A stretch of DNA of 64,000 nucleotides from Roseburia porci (GCF_009695765.1 NZ_VUNI01000004.1:104617-168616); one strand, 5' to 3'; numbered from the stretch's first letter, positions 45,690 through 54,809 are shown. The notes: generated by a model from the letters alone, not told the origin. Numbers and translations are program-made.

Positions 45690-47912
45690 ATGTTTTCCAA
45701 TAATCATCAGATATCAATACGTCAGGTATTCCGGCTGTTTACGTATGACCTGATTGGAATGAGTACACTTCTGCTTCCCGGACTTCTTGCAGGAGAAGTC
45801 GGAGTGGACGGTGTTTTTGCAATTCTTGCAGGTACAGCAGCGGCTCTGTGTTATGTGCGTTATCTTGGGGGACTGGGTCGTACGATGAAGTCAGGTTTTT
45901 TGGTCTATTGTGGGGAAAATCTTCCTGTTTTCTGGGAAAAACTGATTCTTCTTGGACTTTTTGTTCAGGCAGCTGTCGTGTCCGGATACACGGCATTCGT
46001 CTTTGCGCATCTGATTCAGAAGAATCTTTTAAGGGATGAGTCGTACTGGCTGATTCTTCTGGTTCTTGCATGCATTGCAGGATATGGAATTATGGGAGGC
46101 ATAGAAGGAAGAGCAAGGATCTATGAGGTACTTTTCTGGTTTATTATGATTCCGCTTTTTGCAATGCTGCTTGGTGCTGTAAAAGAGGTGGATACAGATT
46201 ACTGGACACCTGTATTTATGCATAGTGCAGGGAATGTGGCAAAGGCATCCTATCTGGTATTTATCTTCTGGGGAACAACCTTCTGGATGCTGTTTCTTAT
46301 GGAACATGTGAAAGAGGCAGATCGTGAAAAAAAGATACAGAGGAGCGTCGCAAAAGCACTGCTTTTTGCGGGAATCCTCTTAGCGGCCATGTATATGCTT
46401 TTACTTGGAAATTTTGGCAGTGCAGCACTTGCGGGAATGGAATATCCGGCGGTAACGTTTATGAGCACGGTTCAGATTACAGGTGGATTTTTAAAGCGGG
46501 CAGATGCGCTCATGCTTGGGATATGGTTTTTTACATTGTTTGCCCTGCTGAACACGAATCTGTATTATGGAGCGCGGGCACTCAGAAAGTTTGTTGGACA
46601 TAAAGGGAACAAACGTTATGTTACGGTGCTTGTTTTTATGGCGATCATGTGTGCAGCTTTTTTTTACCAGAATCCGAATGGAGGACGTCTCTTCCTAGGA
46701 TACCTGTGGTATATCGGAACCCCGCTTATGATTGTTGTTCCAGGTCTCATTGTCTGGTGTACAGGCAGGAAGCGTGGAGGCAATCCGCCAGGAGAGAAGT
46801 TGAAAGGACGGAAAAGGGGACGCCTTATGATTGTGCTTGGCTGCATTTTAAGCAGCATGTTCTTGAATGGCTGTCGTTCTGTGGAGCTGGAAGACCGATG
46901 TTTTCCGATGCTTGCTGCGGTGGAAGAGGACTCATTGGATAAAAGCATTGCATTTTCCTGCATATATCAGCCTCTGGAAAAGGTGTCGGATGAGATGACG
47001 GATCTTGACCATGTGGGAAGTTTTGCAACGTCCGCCGAAGATTTTTACCAGGCACAGCATAATTATGAAAAGCAGTTAAATAAGGTCGTGGATTATAATC
47101 ATATGAAGGTGCTTGTTCTTGGAGAGCGTTTTCTTGCGGATTCGAATCAGTTTAACCGGATGGTTGAACTGTTGGAACAGGAAAGTGATTTTCCGAGAAA
47201 CACCTATGTATGTGTCACGGATCAGGCAGGGACATTGCTTGGAGTCAATGAATCGCTTTCTGAGAATCTTGGGACCTATCTGGAACAGTTATTTGAAAAT
47301 GATGTGTCTGTGGATGCAGATGGACTGCCGACACTTGGAAGTTTGTTCGATGCTTCCAAAAACAGACTGGAAACCTTATTTCTGCCGTATCTTACCGTAC
47401 AGGAGGATAAGCCGGTGATCACAGGGTATTACTGTATGCAAAGAGGTGTTCCGAAAGGAGTTGTTTCCATGGAATGCGGACAGCTTGGATTCCTTGAAAA
47501 TGGAGCATTAAAGCAGTATATAGCGGAAACTGGAAATGGGGATTATCTGCGGCTGACCGCGTTTTATACAGAGTATGATCTTTCTGCGCAGGGGCGTGTA
47601 AAAATTTCTGTCTCCTGTGAAGGGGAATTGCTGCAGGGAGAAGAAGTAAAGCAGCAGGCATTCCAGCAGAAAGTATTTCCGGAAGCGATATCTCATGCGG
47701 TGACTTCATATGTTCAAAATCTTGCAGAAGACAGTCTGAAAAACCAGAAGATCGATCTGAGCAACTCCTATAAGAAGCTGGGCGGTTATAACCGGGCGTG
47801 GTATCAGGCATGGAAAAAACAGCAGGAGAGCGGTACCGCGAATGCAGAAATTCCTTATGAGGATACGATCCAGCTTCAATATGATGTCCGTGTGACGATG
47901 GTGGATCATTAA
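45690..47912 (+). CDS. Fused spore germination protein GerB-GerC
   Basis: This single 740-residue ORF carries two proteins that are normally separate. Residues 1-370 are a spore-permease-type GerB with about ten helices (RQVFRLFTYDLIGMSTLLLPG). From residue 380 a GerC lipoprotein begins, with signal MIVLGCILSSMFLNGC, lipidation candidate Cys395, and VELEDRCFPMLAAVEED typical of GerC starts. No stop codon separates them, and the in-frame ATG 46827 has AAAAGGGGA 6 bases upstream, so an internal start may give free GerC as well. Both subunits act in the spore inner membrane, probably with the GerA upstream (4-base gap). Confidence 0.9.
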   Translation: MFSNNHQISIRQVFRLFTYDLIGMSTLLLPGLLAGEVGVDGVFAILAGTAAALCYVRYLGGLGRTMKSGFLVYCGENLPVFWEKLILLGLFVQAAVVSGYTAFVFAHLIQKNLLRDESYWLILLVLACIAGYGIMGGIEGRARIYEVLFWFIMIPLFAMLLGAVKEVDTDYWTPVFMHSAGNVAKASYLVFIFWGTTFWMLFLMEHVKEADREKKIQRSVAKALLFAGILLAAMYMLLLGNFGSAALAGMEYPAVTFMSTVQITGGFLKRADALMLGIWFFTLFALLNTNLYYGARALRKFVGHKGNKRYVTVLVFMAIMCAAFFYQNPNGGRLFLGYLWYIGTPLMIVVPGLIVWCTGRKRGGNPPGEKLKGRKRGRLMIVLGCILSSMFLNGCRSVELEDRCFPMLAAVEEDSLDKSIAFSCIYQPLEKVSDEMTDLDHVGSFATSAEDFYQAQHNYEKQLNKVVDYNHMKVLVLGERFLADSNQFNRMVELLEQESDFPRNTYVCVTDQAGTLLGVNESLSENLGTYLEQLFENDVSVDADGLPTLGSLFDASKNRLETLFLPYLTVQEDKPVITGYYCMQRGVPKGVVSMECGQLGFLENGALKQYIAETGNGDYLRLTAFYTEYDLSAQGRVKISVSCEGELLQGEEVKQQAFQQKVFPEAISHAVTSYVQNLAEDSLKNQKIDLSNSYKKLGGYNRAWYQAWKKQQESGTANAEIPYEDTIQLQYDVRVTMVDH

Positions 47913-47940
47913 AATGAAGACATCATATTTCAAGTAATTT

Positions 47941-47968
47941 GAATAAGCTTCCTTTTTCTGGAAAGAAT
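47941..47968 (+). promoter_or_regulatory. Possible sigma-F promoter of spoIIR
   Basis: GAATA at 47941-47945 and GGAAAGAAT at 47960-47968 are 14 bases apart and resemble the forespore sigma-F elements (GHATR and GGHRARHTX) with one mismatch. SpoIIR is known to be made in the forespore under sigma-F, which makes the placement plausible. The nearby GACATTTTC/GAAAATGTC hairpin follows downstream. Confidence 0.4.
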
Positions 47969-48036
47969 CTATGACAGAAAGACATTTTCAGAAATTTTTA
48001 TAACAGAAAATGTCGGATGGATGATAGAGAGGAAGC

Positions 48037-48717
48037 ATGAAAATGAAAAATTGTAAAAAAAGAAAGAACAATACAAAAAGAAGATACCATATAAAAATCA
48101 GTATGGGGATTATAGTTGCAGCGATTGCAGTTCTGATTGGAATTTGTGGATTTCAAAGAAATGAAGCGATAGCGGCATATCGTATACAGGACCCTCTGCA
48201 GCCATCAATTGCCTCAAAAATTATGCGGTTTCATGTGCTGGCAAACAGTGATTCCAGTGAGGATCAGGCGTTGAAACTGAAGGTGCGGGATGCCATTGGA
48301 GAATTGATGGAACCACGGCTTGCAGATGTAAAAGACATGGATGAGACAAGAAGGATTATTACAGATTCAATCCCGGATATCGTTGCAAAAGCGGAACAGA
48401 CACTGAAAGAACAGGGATGTGAGGATTCTGTCAGTGCAAAGATCACGCATACGGATTTTCCGGTGAAAACCTATGGAAGTTATACGTTCCCGGCTGGAAA
48501 TTACGAAGCTCTCCAGGTCGTGATCGGAGAAGGAAAGGGGCATAACTGGTGGTGTGTACTTTATCCGAACATGTGCTTCCGTGACAGCGTATATGAGATC
48601 GTGGATGAAGATGCCAAAGAGGAATTGCAGGAAGTTTTGAGTCCGGAAGAATATGAGGATGTATTCACATCGGGAAATTATGAGGTGCATTCCAGACTTT
48701 TGGACTATTTTAAGTAA
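48037..48717 (+). CDS. spoIIR: Stage II sporulation protein R
   Basis: SpoIIR is a signalling protein secreted from the forespore that triggers SpoIIGA to process pro-sigma-E in the mother cell. The 226-residue protein has a basic N-terminus (KKRKNNTKRRYHIK), one membrane segment (ISMGIIVAAIAVLIGICGF), and the SpoIIR core with IMRFHVLANSDSSEDQALKLKVRDA. GAGAGG lies 4 bases before the ATG at 48037, with a second in-frame ATG at 48043. It is just after the germination operon and before a DUF1934 gene. A sigma-F-like promoter lies upstream. Confidence 0.94.
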   Translation: MKMKNCKKRKNNTKRRYHIKISMGIIVAAIAVLIGICGFQRNEAIAAYRIQDPLQPSIASKIMRFHVLANSDSSEDQALKLKVRDAIGELMEPRLADVKDMDETRRIITDSIPDIVAKAEQTLKEQGCEDSVSAKITHTDFPVKTYGSYTFPAGNYEALQVVIGEGKGHNWWCVLYPNMCFRDSVYEIVDEDAKEELQEVLSPEEYEDVFTSGNYEVHSRLLDYFK

Positions 48718-48800
48718 AATGATGATTGCTATTCCTCAGATGGTGGCATATAATATTCTTCGTGTTTGAAACCGTAGTTAGAACAGATGAAGGAAAAGCT

Positions 48801-49268
48801 ATGACAAAAGATGTATTGATTTCCATTCGTGGAATGCAGTTTGCAGAAGAAAGCGATGCAGAGCCGGTAGAAGTAATTACAGCCGGGGAATATTATTTAA
48901 GAAACGGAAAACATTATGTGATGTACGAAGAGGTCGTGGAAGGTGTGGACAGCACCGGAAAGAACATGATCAAAGTCGGAAAAGACAGTATGGAGCTCAC
49001 AAAAAAAGGTGGCGCGACTAGCACACACATGGTTTTTGAGAAGAACAAGAAAAATGTAACCTATTATTATACGCCATATGGAAGCCTGCTCATTGGAATC
49101 GACACAAAGAAGGTTGATATTCAGGAGAAGGAGAACGAACTGAAAGTGGAAGTTGACTATGAACTTGAAGTGAATTATGAGCATGTGGCAGACTGTCATA
49201 TTCATTTACAGGTAAACGAAAAAGGAACCGAAGGATTTCAGATTGTAAAAGACGAAAAAGATGCGTAA
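48801..49268 (+). CDS. DUF1934 domain protein, 155 aa
   Basis: This is a small soluble beta-barrel-like protein of unknown function. Recognisable are the DUF1934 start DVLISIRGMQF, the central HYVMYEEVVEGVD, and TPYGSLLIGIDTKKVDIQEKENELKVEVDYELEVNYE. ATG 48801 is preferred over 48726 because AAGGAAAAG precedes it and the earlier frame has no ribosome binding site. The family is seen in Firmicutes, where its role is not settled. A bidirectional terminator overlaps its stop and faces the sugar-importer genes. Confidence 0.87.
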   Translation: MTKDVLISIRGMQFAEESDAEPVEVITAGEYYLRNGKHYVMYEEVVEGVDSTGKNMIKVGKDSMELTKKGGATSTHMVFEKNKKNVTYYYTPYGSLLIGIDTKKVDIQEKENELKVEVDYELEVNYEHVADCHIHLQVNEKGTEGFQIVKDEKDA

Positions 49269-49296
49269 CAGCGATGAACTGTTACGCATCTTTTCA
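49260..49296. terminator. Bidirectional terminator between DUF1934 gene and sugar importer
   Basis: GATGCGTAACAG (49260-49271) pairs perfectly with CTGTTACGCATC (49279-49290), then TTTTC. On the minus strand TTTTTCGTC follows, so it serves both directions. Confidence 0.85.
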
Positions 49297-49319
49297 TTAG
49301 GAAGAAATATAATTGATGT

Positions 49320-50201
49320 TTAACCTTTGACAGCACCTGCAACCATACCTTTGATGATTTCTTTGCTGAATACAAAGTAAAGAATTACGATTGGAGCCAT
49401 TGTAACTAACATAGCGGACATAATCTTCGGATAGTCTGAGTTGAACTGTCCGGTGAACTGTGTCAGTGCCAATGGTACGGTCTGCAATGCCTGATCTTTG
49501 ATCAGAATCAATGCAAATGAGAACTCATTCCAGCATCCGAACGACTGGATGATGGCGATGGTTACCATGATCGGCCGACAGATCGGCATGATGATGGAAA
49601 ACATTGTTTTGGAGAAACCACAGCCATCAATCGCAGCGGCCTGTTCTAGTTCGGTTGGAATCGTCCGTACAAAACCTTCTACAAGGAATATCGCAATAGG
49701 AAGACCGAAGGCGATATAAGGAATGAGAAGTGTAAACCAATGGTTTGATAAACCGAATTTCTTAAATACAACGTAAATTGGTACTAACAGTGAATGCTGT
49801 GGAATCAGCATACCCATTAAGAAGATTGCAAAGATTGCACGATTTAATTTGAATTTGATTCGTGCAAGAATGTAACCTACAATGAAACCGAACAATACGA
49901 TGAAAAATACGGAAAGGATCGTTGTTCTGGCGCTGTTCCATACAGACTGACCAAGATGATAGTTTGCGTTGCCAAGAATATTTTTAAAGTTTTCAAGTGT
50001 AGGAGATTTTACGATGCCGATAATATCAGAATTGAAATCTCTTTTTTTCTTTAATGCGGAGTTAATCATCCAAAACAGCGGAAAAATACAGCTGAGTGAG
50101 AAGAGGATTAAGATTGCATTTAACAAAACGGCAAGTAGAGCACGTGCTGGTCCAAGTTTTTCTTTGTTCTTTTTCTTGCCTGCAGTTTTAACTTCAGCCA
50201 T
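49320..50201 (-). CDS. Sugar ABC transporter permease (MalG type)
   Basis: This is the second membrane permease of the carbohydrate importer, 293 residues and six helices. The EAA loop that docks to the ATPase is EQAAAIDGCGFSKTMFSIIMPICRP, typical for the CUT1 family. The C-terminal FVFSKEIIKGMVAGAVKG matches MalG-like proteins. It is the last gene of the minus-strand operon and starts one base after the stop of the other permease. No ATPase gene is present in the operon, so a shared MsmX-type ATPase elsewhere is likely (inference). Confidence 0.93.
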   Translation of the reverse strand: MAEVKTAGKKKNKEKLGPARALLAVLLNAILILFSLSCIFPLFWMINSALKKKRDFNSDIIGIVKSPTLENFKNILGNANYHLGQSVWNSARTTILSVFFIVLFGFIVGYILARIKFKLNRAIFAIFLMGMLIPQHSLLVPIYVVFKKFGLSNHWFTLLIPYIAFGLPIAIFLVEGFVRTIPTELEQAAAIDGCGFSKTMFSIIMPICRPIMVTIAIIQSFGCWNEFSFALILIKDQALQTVPLALTQFTGQFNSDYPKIMSAMLVTMAPIVILYFVFSKEIIKGMVAGAVKG

Positions 50202-50202
50202 T

Positions 50203-51102
50203 TTATTCCACCTCCTTATCCTTTAACAGGAAATTAAATACTTTTTGTGCACCACCGATAACAATAAGACTGAGAACAAAGATTGCTACAGAAATGCAGC
50301 AGCCATAGCCCATGTTGTTCTGCTTGAATGAAACGGTGTATCCGTACAGAGCCATAACCATGGATGAGGTACCAGGTCCGCCGGATGTCATAACGTAGAT
50401 ATTATCAAATGCCTTCATATTTCCTGCGATACAAAGGATAATACAGATCAATAAAGTGTTTTTGATCAGTGGAAGTACAATGTAGATTGCGCGCTGTACA
50501 GCGTTTGCACCATCAATCTCTGCACTTTCAAAGATTTCCTTATCAATGGAAGCAACTCCGGATAACAGAATTACCATATAGTAACCAATGTACTGCCAGA
50601 TCAGAGGAATGGATACTAAAAGCATAACTTTGCTAGGCTCGTTCAGCCAGACTTTAACAGCATCAGAATGTCCTGTGAGCTTTAAGAACCAGTTTAAAAT
50701 TCCACGGTTGTAATCGTAGATCATCTTCCAGATGAAACCAACGCAGACAGCTGAGATGGTACTTGGGAAGAAACCAAAAGTACGGTGCATTCCTTTTAAT
50801 TTTACTAATTTTGAATCGATCATTAATACAAAAATGAATGCGATTCCAATCTGACCCAGAATACAGATAGCTACTAAGTAAATGTTATGTCCAAATGATT
50901 GCCAAAATGTTTCGTCGTGAAATAATGTGATGTAATTTTGTATCCCGTTAAATGTTTTCTGAGGTCCGCCTTTCCACTCGAAGAAACTGTCTACGAATGC
51001 AGTGATCAGCGGTACAAATACAGAAAAAATATAAATAACAAGAGGTATCAAAAGATACAATGCGATAACTCTTGATTTTCTACGCATAGATTTTTGTAAC
51101 AT
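50203..51102 (-). CDS. Sugar ABC transporter permease (MalF type)
   Basis: This is the first permease of the carbohydrate importer, 299 residues, six helices. It has the N-terminal helix ALYLLIPLVIYIFSVFVPLITAFVDSFF and the EAA loop ESAEIDGANAVQRAIYIVLPLIKN. ATG 51102 is chosen because GAGGAGG lies 5 bases upstream; the longer frame at 51168 runs through the hairpin after the binding-protein gene. It lies between the binding protein and the second permease. Confidence 0.92.
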   Translation of the reverse strand: MLQKSMRRKSRVIALYLLIPLVIYIFSVFVPLITAFVDSFFEWKGGPQKTFNGIQNYITLFHDETFWQSFGHNIYLVAICILGQIGIAFIFVLMIDSKLVKLKGMHRTFGFFPSTISAVCVGFIWKMIYDYNRGILNWFLKLTGHSDAVKVWLNEPSKVMLLVSIPLIWQYIGYYMVILLSGVASIDKEIFESAEIDGANAVQRAIYIVLPLIKNTLLICIILCIAGNMKAFDNIYVMTSGGPGTSSMVMALYGYTVSFKQNNMGYGCCISVAIFVLSLIVIGGAQKVFNFLLKDKEVE

Positions 51103-51155
51103 AAAAACCTCCTCGATTCCTGGAAAATACCAGAGAAACGTATTCCCCATTAAGT

Positions 51156-51191
51156 AAGGCTGCCTCAAAAGAGAGCATTTGAAGCAGCCTT
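51156..51191 (-). other. Intercistronic hairpin after the sugar-binding protein gene
   Basis: AAGGCTGCTTCAAA pairs over 14 bases (one G-T) with TTTGAGGCAGCCTT on the minus strand, without a T run. It probably stabilises the binding-protein mRNA against 3' decay and gives unequal protein amounts. Confidence 0.65.
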
Positions 51192-51214
51192 AAACATTTA
51201 TTACTTATATTGCA

Positions 51215-52603
51215 TTAATAGCCAGACTCGTAAGCTGCCTGAGCATCTGCTGCCACTTCTTCTGGTGTCTTGTCGCCATTTACCATATCCTGAAGATCGG
51301 TATTAACTACGCTCCAGATATCACTTGATAAGTAAGAATCATAGATCTCACATGGAGTAGTATCAACATAAGAGTAGTTGTAGAAGTCCTGTGTGAACTG
51401 GTCGAATTTACTTAAATCAACATCTGCTACTTTGGTAAGTCCGCCTAATGCATAGTTCTCTGTTACATAGTTTGCAAATTCAGGTCCGGTGATGTACTCT
51501 GCAAGATCGATTGCAGCTTTTAATTTGTCCGGATCATCTTTTAACTTAGCATTGATTGCAACTGCGTAACCAAGTCCGATGTTCTGGCTGTTCTTATCAT
51601 ACTGAGCATCTGCTGGCTGTGGTAATACAGCAAATTTTGTTGTATCATACAGATCTGTTCCCTCGAGAGAAGCCTGGATGTAAGAAACATCCCAGTTACC
51701 ACCGATGAATGCTGGAGCATCACCGGAGATGTAGTACTCACGGGCATCTTCATTAGAGATTGCATTGAAATCTTTGTTGAAGATATCTGTGTCTTTGAAT
51801 AATCTCTGTGTCTCTGTTAATGCAGCAACGAATTCAGGATCTTCGAAGGAAGCGCCTCCCTTATTGATCATGGACTCATACCAGTCTTTTCCGGTATATC
51901 TGTCACCTAATGTAGAAAGGAAGCAGGAGTTCATCTGCCACTGTGCATTGTTACCAAATGCGATAGCTTCCTGATATCCGGCATCTTTTAATTTTGGAAT
52001 AGCTGCTTCAACATCTTCCCAGGTTGATGGGAAAGTATCATATCCTGCATCAGACCATGCTTTGGAATCATATACAACTACGGTACATGTACCACCGGTC
52101 AGTGCCGGGAAGCCATAGATATTACCATCCTCATCTTTAAATGGTGTAAAGTAATCTTCATTGTAATCAGAAGCATATGGAGAATTTTTGATCTCGTCTG
52201 TCAGATCGAGGATCAGTCCCTGTTTTGCCCAGGCTTTTACGTTCATACCCTGAATCATGAATACATCTGGAAGATCGTCTGCGTTGGCAAGTGTCTGGAT
52301 CTGTGTTTTGTAATCCGTATTTGCCAGAACCGTCTGTGTCAGGTTGATGTCTGGATTTGCATCATCCCACTGCTGTAATACGGTACGCATTCCATCGGAA
52401 CCCCCATTCCCTTGCGACTCTTCTTCAGTAGAGAAATGCATAAATTCAAGATCACCGCTGTAAGCAAGATCACTGGAACTTGTAGATCCGCCAGTGGATC
52501 CTTCTGTACCTCCTTTGTCAGAGTTACCTGAGTCCCCACAGCCTGCTGTCATGCAAGCCACCATTGAGGCACATAACAAAGCACTAATAAGTTTCTTTTT
52601 CAT
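51215..52603 (-). CDS. Extracellular sugar-binding lipoprotein
   Basis: This is a family 1 substrate-binding protein for carbohydrate import, 462 residues. It begins with a lipoprotein signal [21 protein letters not shown], with lipidation candidate Cys22, then a Ser/Gly/Thr linker. Core features are [31 protein letters not shown] and [13 protein letters not shown]. It is the first gene of the minus-strand operon, with AAAGGAGGG upstream. A promoter and two similar operator-like sites lie in the 230-base leader region. The sugar is unknown. Confidence 0.92.
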   Translation of the reverse strand: MKKKLISALLCASMVACMTAGCGDSGNSDKGGTEGSTGGSTSSSDLAYSGDLEFMHFSTEEESQGNGGSDGMRTVLQQWDDANPDINLTQTVLANTDYKTQIQTLANADDLPDVFMIQGMNVKAWAKQGLILDLTDEIKNSPYASDYNEDYFTPFKDEDGNIYGFPALTGGTCTVVVYDSKAWSDAGYDTFPSTWEDVEAAIPKLKDAGYQEAIAFGNNAQWQMNSCFLSTLGDRYTGKDWYESMINKGGASFEDPEFVAALTETQRLFKDTDIFNKDFNAISNEDAREYYISGDAPAFIGGNWDVSYIQASLEGTDLYDTTKFAVLPQPADAQYDKNSQNIGLGYAVAINAKLKDDPDKLKAAIDLAEYITGPEFANYVTENYALGGLTKVADVDLSKFDQFTQDFYNYSYVDTTPCEIYDSYLSSDIWSVVNTDLQDMVNGDKTPEEVAADAQAAYESGY

Positions 52604-52633
52604 AAAACACCCTCCTTTAAAAAATAACTTAAT

Positions 52634-52641
52634 CGTTTTCG
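52634..52641 (-). promoter_or_regulatory. LacI-type operator half (CGAAAACG), near transcription start
   Basis: The core CGTTTTCG (CGAAAACG on the minus strand) lies about 8 bases downstream of the -10 element, where a repressor could block initiation. The same core recurs at 52777-52784 as a perfect AACG-AAAA-CGTT palindrome. Confidence 0.45.
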
Positions 52642-52648
52642 CGACTTT

Positions 52649-52677
52649 ATAATAGCTCTTATTGCGTGAAATTGCAA
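52649..52677 (-). promoter_or_regulatory. Promoter of the sugar ABC importer
   Basis: On the minus strand TTGCAA (52672-52677) and TATTAT (52649-52654) have a 17-base spacer. The operator core follows it directly. Confidence 0.6.
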
Positions 52678-52774
52678 TAGGTATTTGTACATTCTGTCAA
52701 TGTTTATAAAAAATGTGGTTATAAACTGTGCAATATAACCAAACACAATGCTGCTAAAAACACAAATTCTAAAA

Positions 52775-52786
52775 AACGTTTTCGTT
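52775..52786 (-). promoter_or_regulatory. Upstream LacI/CcpA-like operator (AACGAAAACGTT)
   Basis: A perfect 4-4-4 inverted repeat AACGAAAACGTT shares its CGAAAACG core with the site at 52634-52641, 143 bases away. Paired sites would suit a looping LacI-family repressor; no such gene is in the window. Confidence 0.45.
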
Positions 52787-52830
52787 AATGAGAAAAAAGT
52801 AAAAAAATGAGAAAAAATAACAGAAAATAA

Positions 52831-52864
52831 AAGAAAAAAAGACATGTCCGAAATGCGGACATGC
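52831..52864 (-). terminator. Terminator after the 169-aa minus-strand gene
   Basis: CATGTCCG and CGGACATG form an eight-base stem with a five-base loop, followed on the minus strand by a TCTTTTTTTC run. It ends the gene at 52883-53392. Confidence 0.78.
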
Positions 52865-52882
52865 CTGATTTTAGGTTCATAA

Positions 52883-53392
52883 CTATTTCTTTTTGGATTT
52901 GCTGCCGGATGCTGCAGATTTCTCTGCTTTCAGTTCAGCGTTTGCCTTATTATATTTCTCCTGAAGTTTTGCACGGAAGCTTTTTTTGCCCTGTGGTTTT
53001 TCAAGAGGACCACGAAGACCGCGAACCTGAGTGATGTAAAGACCACTGACAGTAGCTTTTACTTCCTTCTTCAAAGGAATTTCGTTGAAAATCTGCTCAT
53101 CAGCAATCAGAGTCATGATCTTTGGACCAACTTTGGCTTTTACAATTGGAAGTTTGGAACGACGCAGATACTTCGGAGTCTGTTCGATCACCTGCTGAGG
53201 CAGACCGGAATCCTTTATACGGAGTCTCTTCTTATCTATAATCAGCATGGTAACGCTCTGCGCTGCCGCTGCCAGTTGTTCGTCCTGTTCATCCTTCTTT
53301 TTCTGGGCTTTCTTTCCAAAGAAATATAATGCCACCATTACTGCAATAAGTACGATCGCAATGACAAGCAATACAATAGTAACTGTGTTCAT
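52883..53392 (-). CDS. Hypothetical membrane-anchored basic protein, 169 aa
   Basis: The function is unknown. An N-terminal membrane helix (VTIVLLVIAIVLIAVMVALYFFG) is followed by a Lys-rich region, a central domain with KKRLRIKDSGLPQQVIEQ and PKIMTLIADEQIFNEIPLKKEVKATVSGLYI, and a very basic disordered tail (RAKLQEKYNKANAELKAEK, ending SKSKKK). It is probably anchored with its bulk in the cytoplasm. I recognise no named family. A promoter with an extended -10 (53421-53449) is on the same strand. It is divergent from the trigger-factor-like lipoprotein. Confidence 0.75.
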   Translation of the reverse strand: MNTVTIVLLVIAIVLIAVMVALYFFGKKAQKKKDEQDEQLAAAAQSVTMLIIDKKRLRIKDSGLPQQVIEQTPKYLRRSKLPIVKAKVGPKIMTLIADEQIFNEIPLKKEVKATVSGLYITQVRGLRGPLEKPQGKKSFRAKLQEKYNKANAELKAEKSAASGSKSKKK

Positions 53393-53420
53393 GGGGTTCC
53401 TCCTTTTTTTACTGGATAAT

Positions 53421-53449
53421 ATTGTATCATTGATTCATGGAAAAATCAA
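53421..53449 (-). promoter_or_regulatory. Promoter of the 169-aa minus-strand gene
   Basis: On the minus strand TTGATT (53444-53449) and TACAAT (53421-53426) have a 17-base spacer, and TGA precedes the -10 (extended -10). Confidence 0.6.
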
Positions 53450-53542
53450 CGGAATCCCTTTTAATTTTGGCTGTTTTATGGTATGTTAGTAAAGTTAGAT
53501 TGCATTTGGGCAATAACTGATGGGATAAGAAAGGTATGAATT

Positions 53543-54748
53543 ATGAAGAAAAGAATAATCGCACTTTTACTGTGCATGACAACTTTGACAACAGTGACCG
53601 CATGTGGAAACGGCAAGGATAATACAACAGAGACCACAGAGGCTGAGGTAAGAAGTTCCCAGATCGACGTTGATGTGGACAAGCAGGTGAAAATGCTTGG
53701 CAACTATGATGGAATGGATATAGAAATCTCCGGCAATTACGATGTGACGGATGAGGATGTAGAAAAACAGGGAATGTCCATGTTAAACAGCTATGGTCTT
53801 GGATCAGTTGAGGTAACAGACCGTGATACCGTACAGGCTGGCGATTATGTAAATGTAGACTATACAGGGTATCATGATGGTGAGGCTTTTGATAAAGGAT
53901 CTGCACAGGATGTGCTGATCGATGTGGATAATAATAAGGATGTGAAATCCGGAACTACCTATATAGATGGATTTTCCGCAGGTCTGATCGGAGCAACCGT
54001 AGGAAGCACAGTCTCTACTGATGTGACTTTCCCGGAAAATTACGGCAACTCAGATCTCGCAGGACAGCCTGCAACTTTTGAATTTGTGATCAACGGCATC
54101 TATCAGCCGGTAACTCTGGATACGGTTTCTGATGATGTGATCAAGGATAATTTCTCAGAGAAATACAACCTGAATTCAGCACAGGAATTTAAAGATTTTG
54201 TGCGTTCCTATCTGGAATATCAGGCAGGCAATAATAAATACAGCGCAACAGTTGTAGAAGTGAAAAAACAGCTTCTTGCATCCAGCGAGGTAGAAGTTCC
54301 GGAAGATTATCTGGAAGCAAGACTGAATGAATATCAGACTTCCTATGAGAAACAGTATGTCGATGAAACCGAAGATCTCGAGACCTATTTAAAGGATACC
54401 TATAATACAAGCCTTGAAGATGCTCAGTCCCAGTGGAGAACCAATCTGGAGGAACAGATCAAAGTAGAACTTATTTTCCAGGCAATTGCAGAAAAAGAGA
54501 ATCTTGAAGTTGACGATGATGGTTACAATCAGTTTGTACAGAACTTTGTAGATAATTCACAGTATGGATTTGATGATACAGAAGCTGTATACAACGCATT
54601 TGGTAATGACAATGCAGAGGACGGGGAAGCCTATATGAGAAAGCTCTATCTTGTAAATAAGGCTATGGATTTTGTTGTAAATAAGGCGAATGTAACCGTA
54701 ACAGCAGCAGATTCTACTGAGGCAGTGGAATCAACCGAACAGCAGTAA
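53543..54748 (+). CDS. Secreted trigger-factor-like peptidyl-prolyl isomerase lipoprotein
   Basis: This 401-residue lipoprotein resembles an extracellular version of trigger factor. The signal is MKKRIIALLLCMTTLTTVTAC with lipidation candidate Cys21. The isomerase domain (about residues 95-190) has GDYVNVDYTGYHDGEAFDKG, FSAGLIGATVGSTV and NYGNSDLAGQPATFEFVINGI, an FKBP/trigger-factor pattern, and the rest is helical like the trigger factor C-terminal domain (NLEEQIKVELIFQAIAEKENLE). The N-terminal ribosome-docking domain is absent. It may assist folding of exported proteins. A cytosolic tig is present at 24828. Confidence 0.86.
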   Translation: MKKRIIALLLCMTTLTTVTACGNGKDNTTETTEAEVRSSQIDVDVDKQVKMLGNYDGMDIEISGNYDVTDEDVEKQGMSMLNSYGLGSVEVTDRDTVQAGDYVNVDYTGYHDGEAFDKGSAQDVLIDVDNNKDVKSGTTYIDGFSAGLIGATVGSTVSTDVTFPENYGNSDLAGQPATFEFVINGIYQPVTLDTVSDDVIKDNFSEKYNLNSAQEFKDFVRSYLEYQAGNNKYSATVVEVKKQLLASSEVEVPEDYLEARLNEYQTSYEKQYVDETEDLETYLKDTYNTSLEDAQSQWRTNLEEQIKVELIFQAIAEKENLEVDDDGYNQFVQNFVDNSQYGFDDTEAVYNAFGNDNAEDGEAYMRKLYLVNKAMDFVVNKANVTVTAADSTEAVESTEQQ

Positions 54749-54809
54749 TCGCTGAAAAGAGACAGCGTTTAATTAAAATAGGAAATGAATCATTTTGGAG
54801 GAAATGAAG

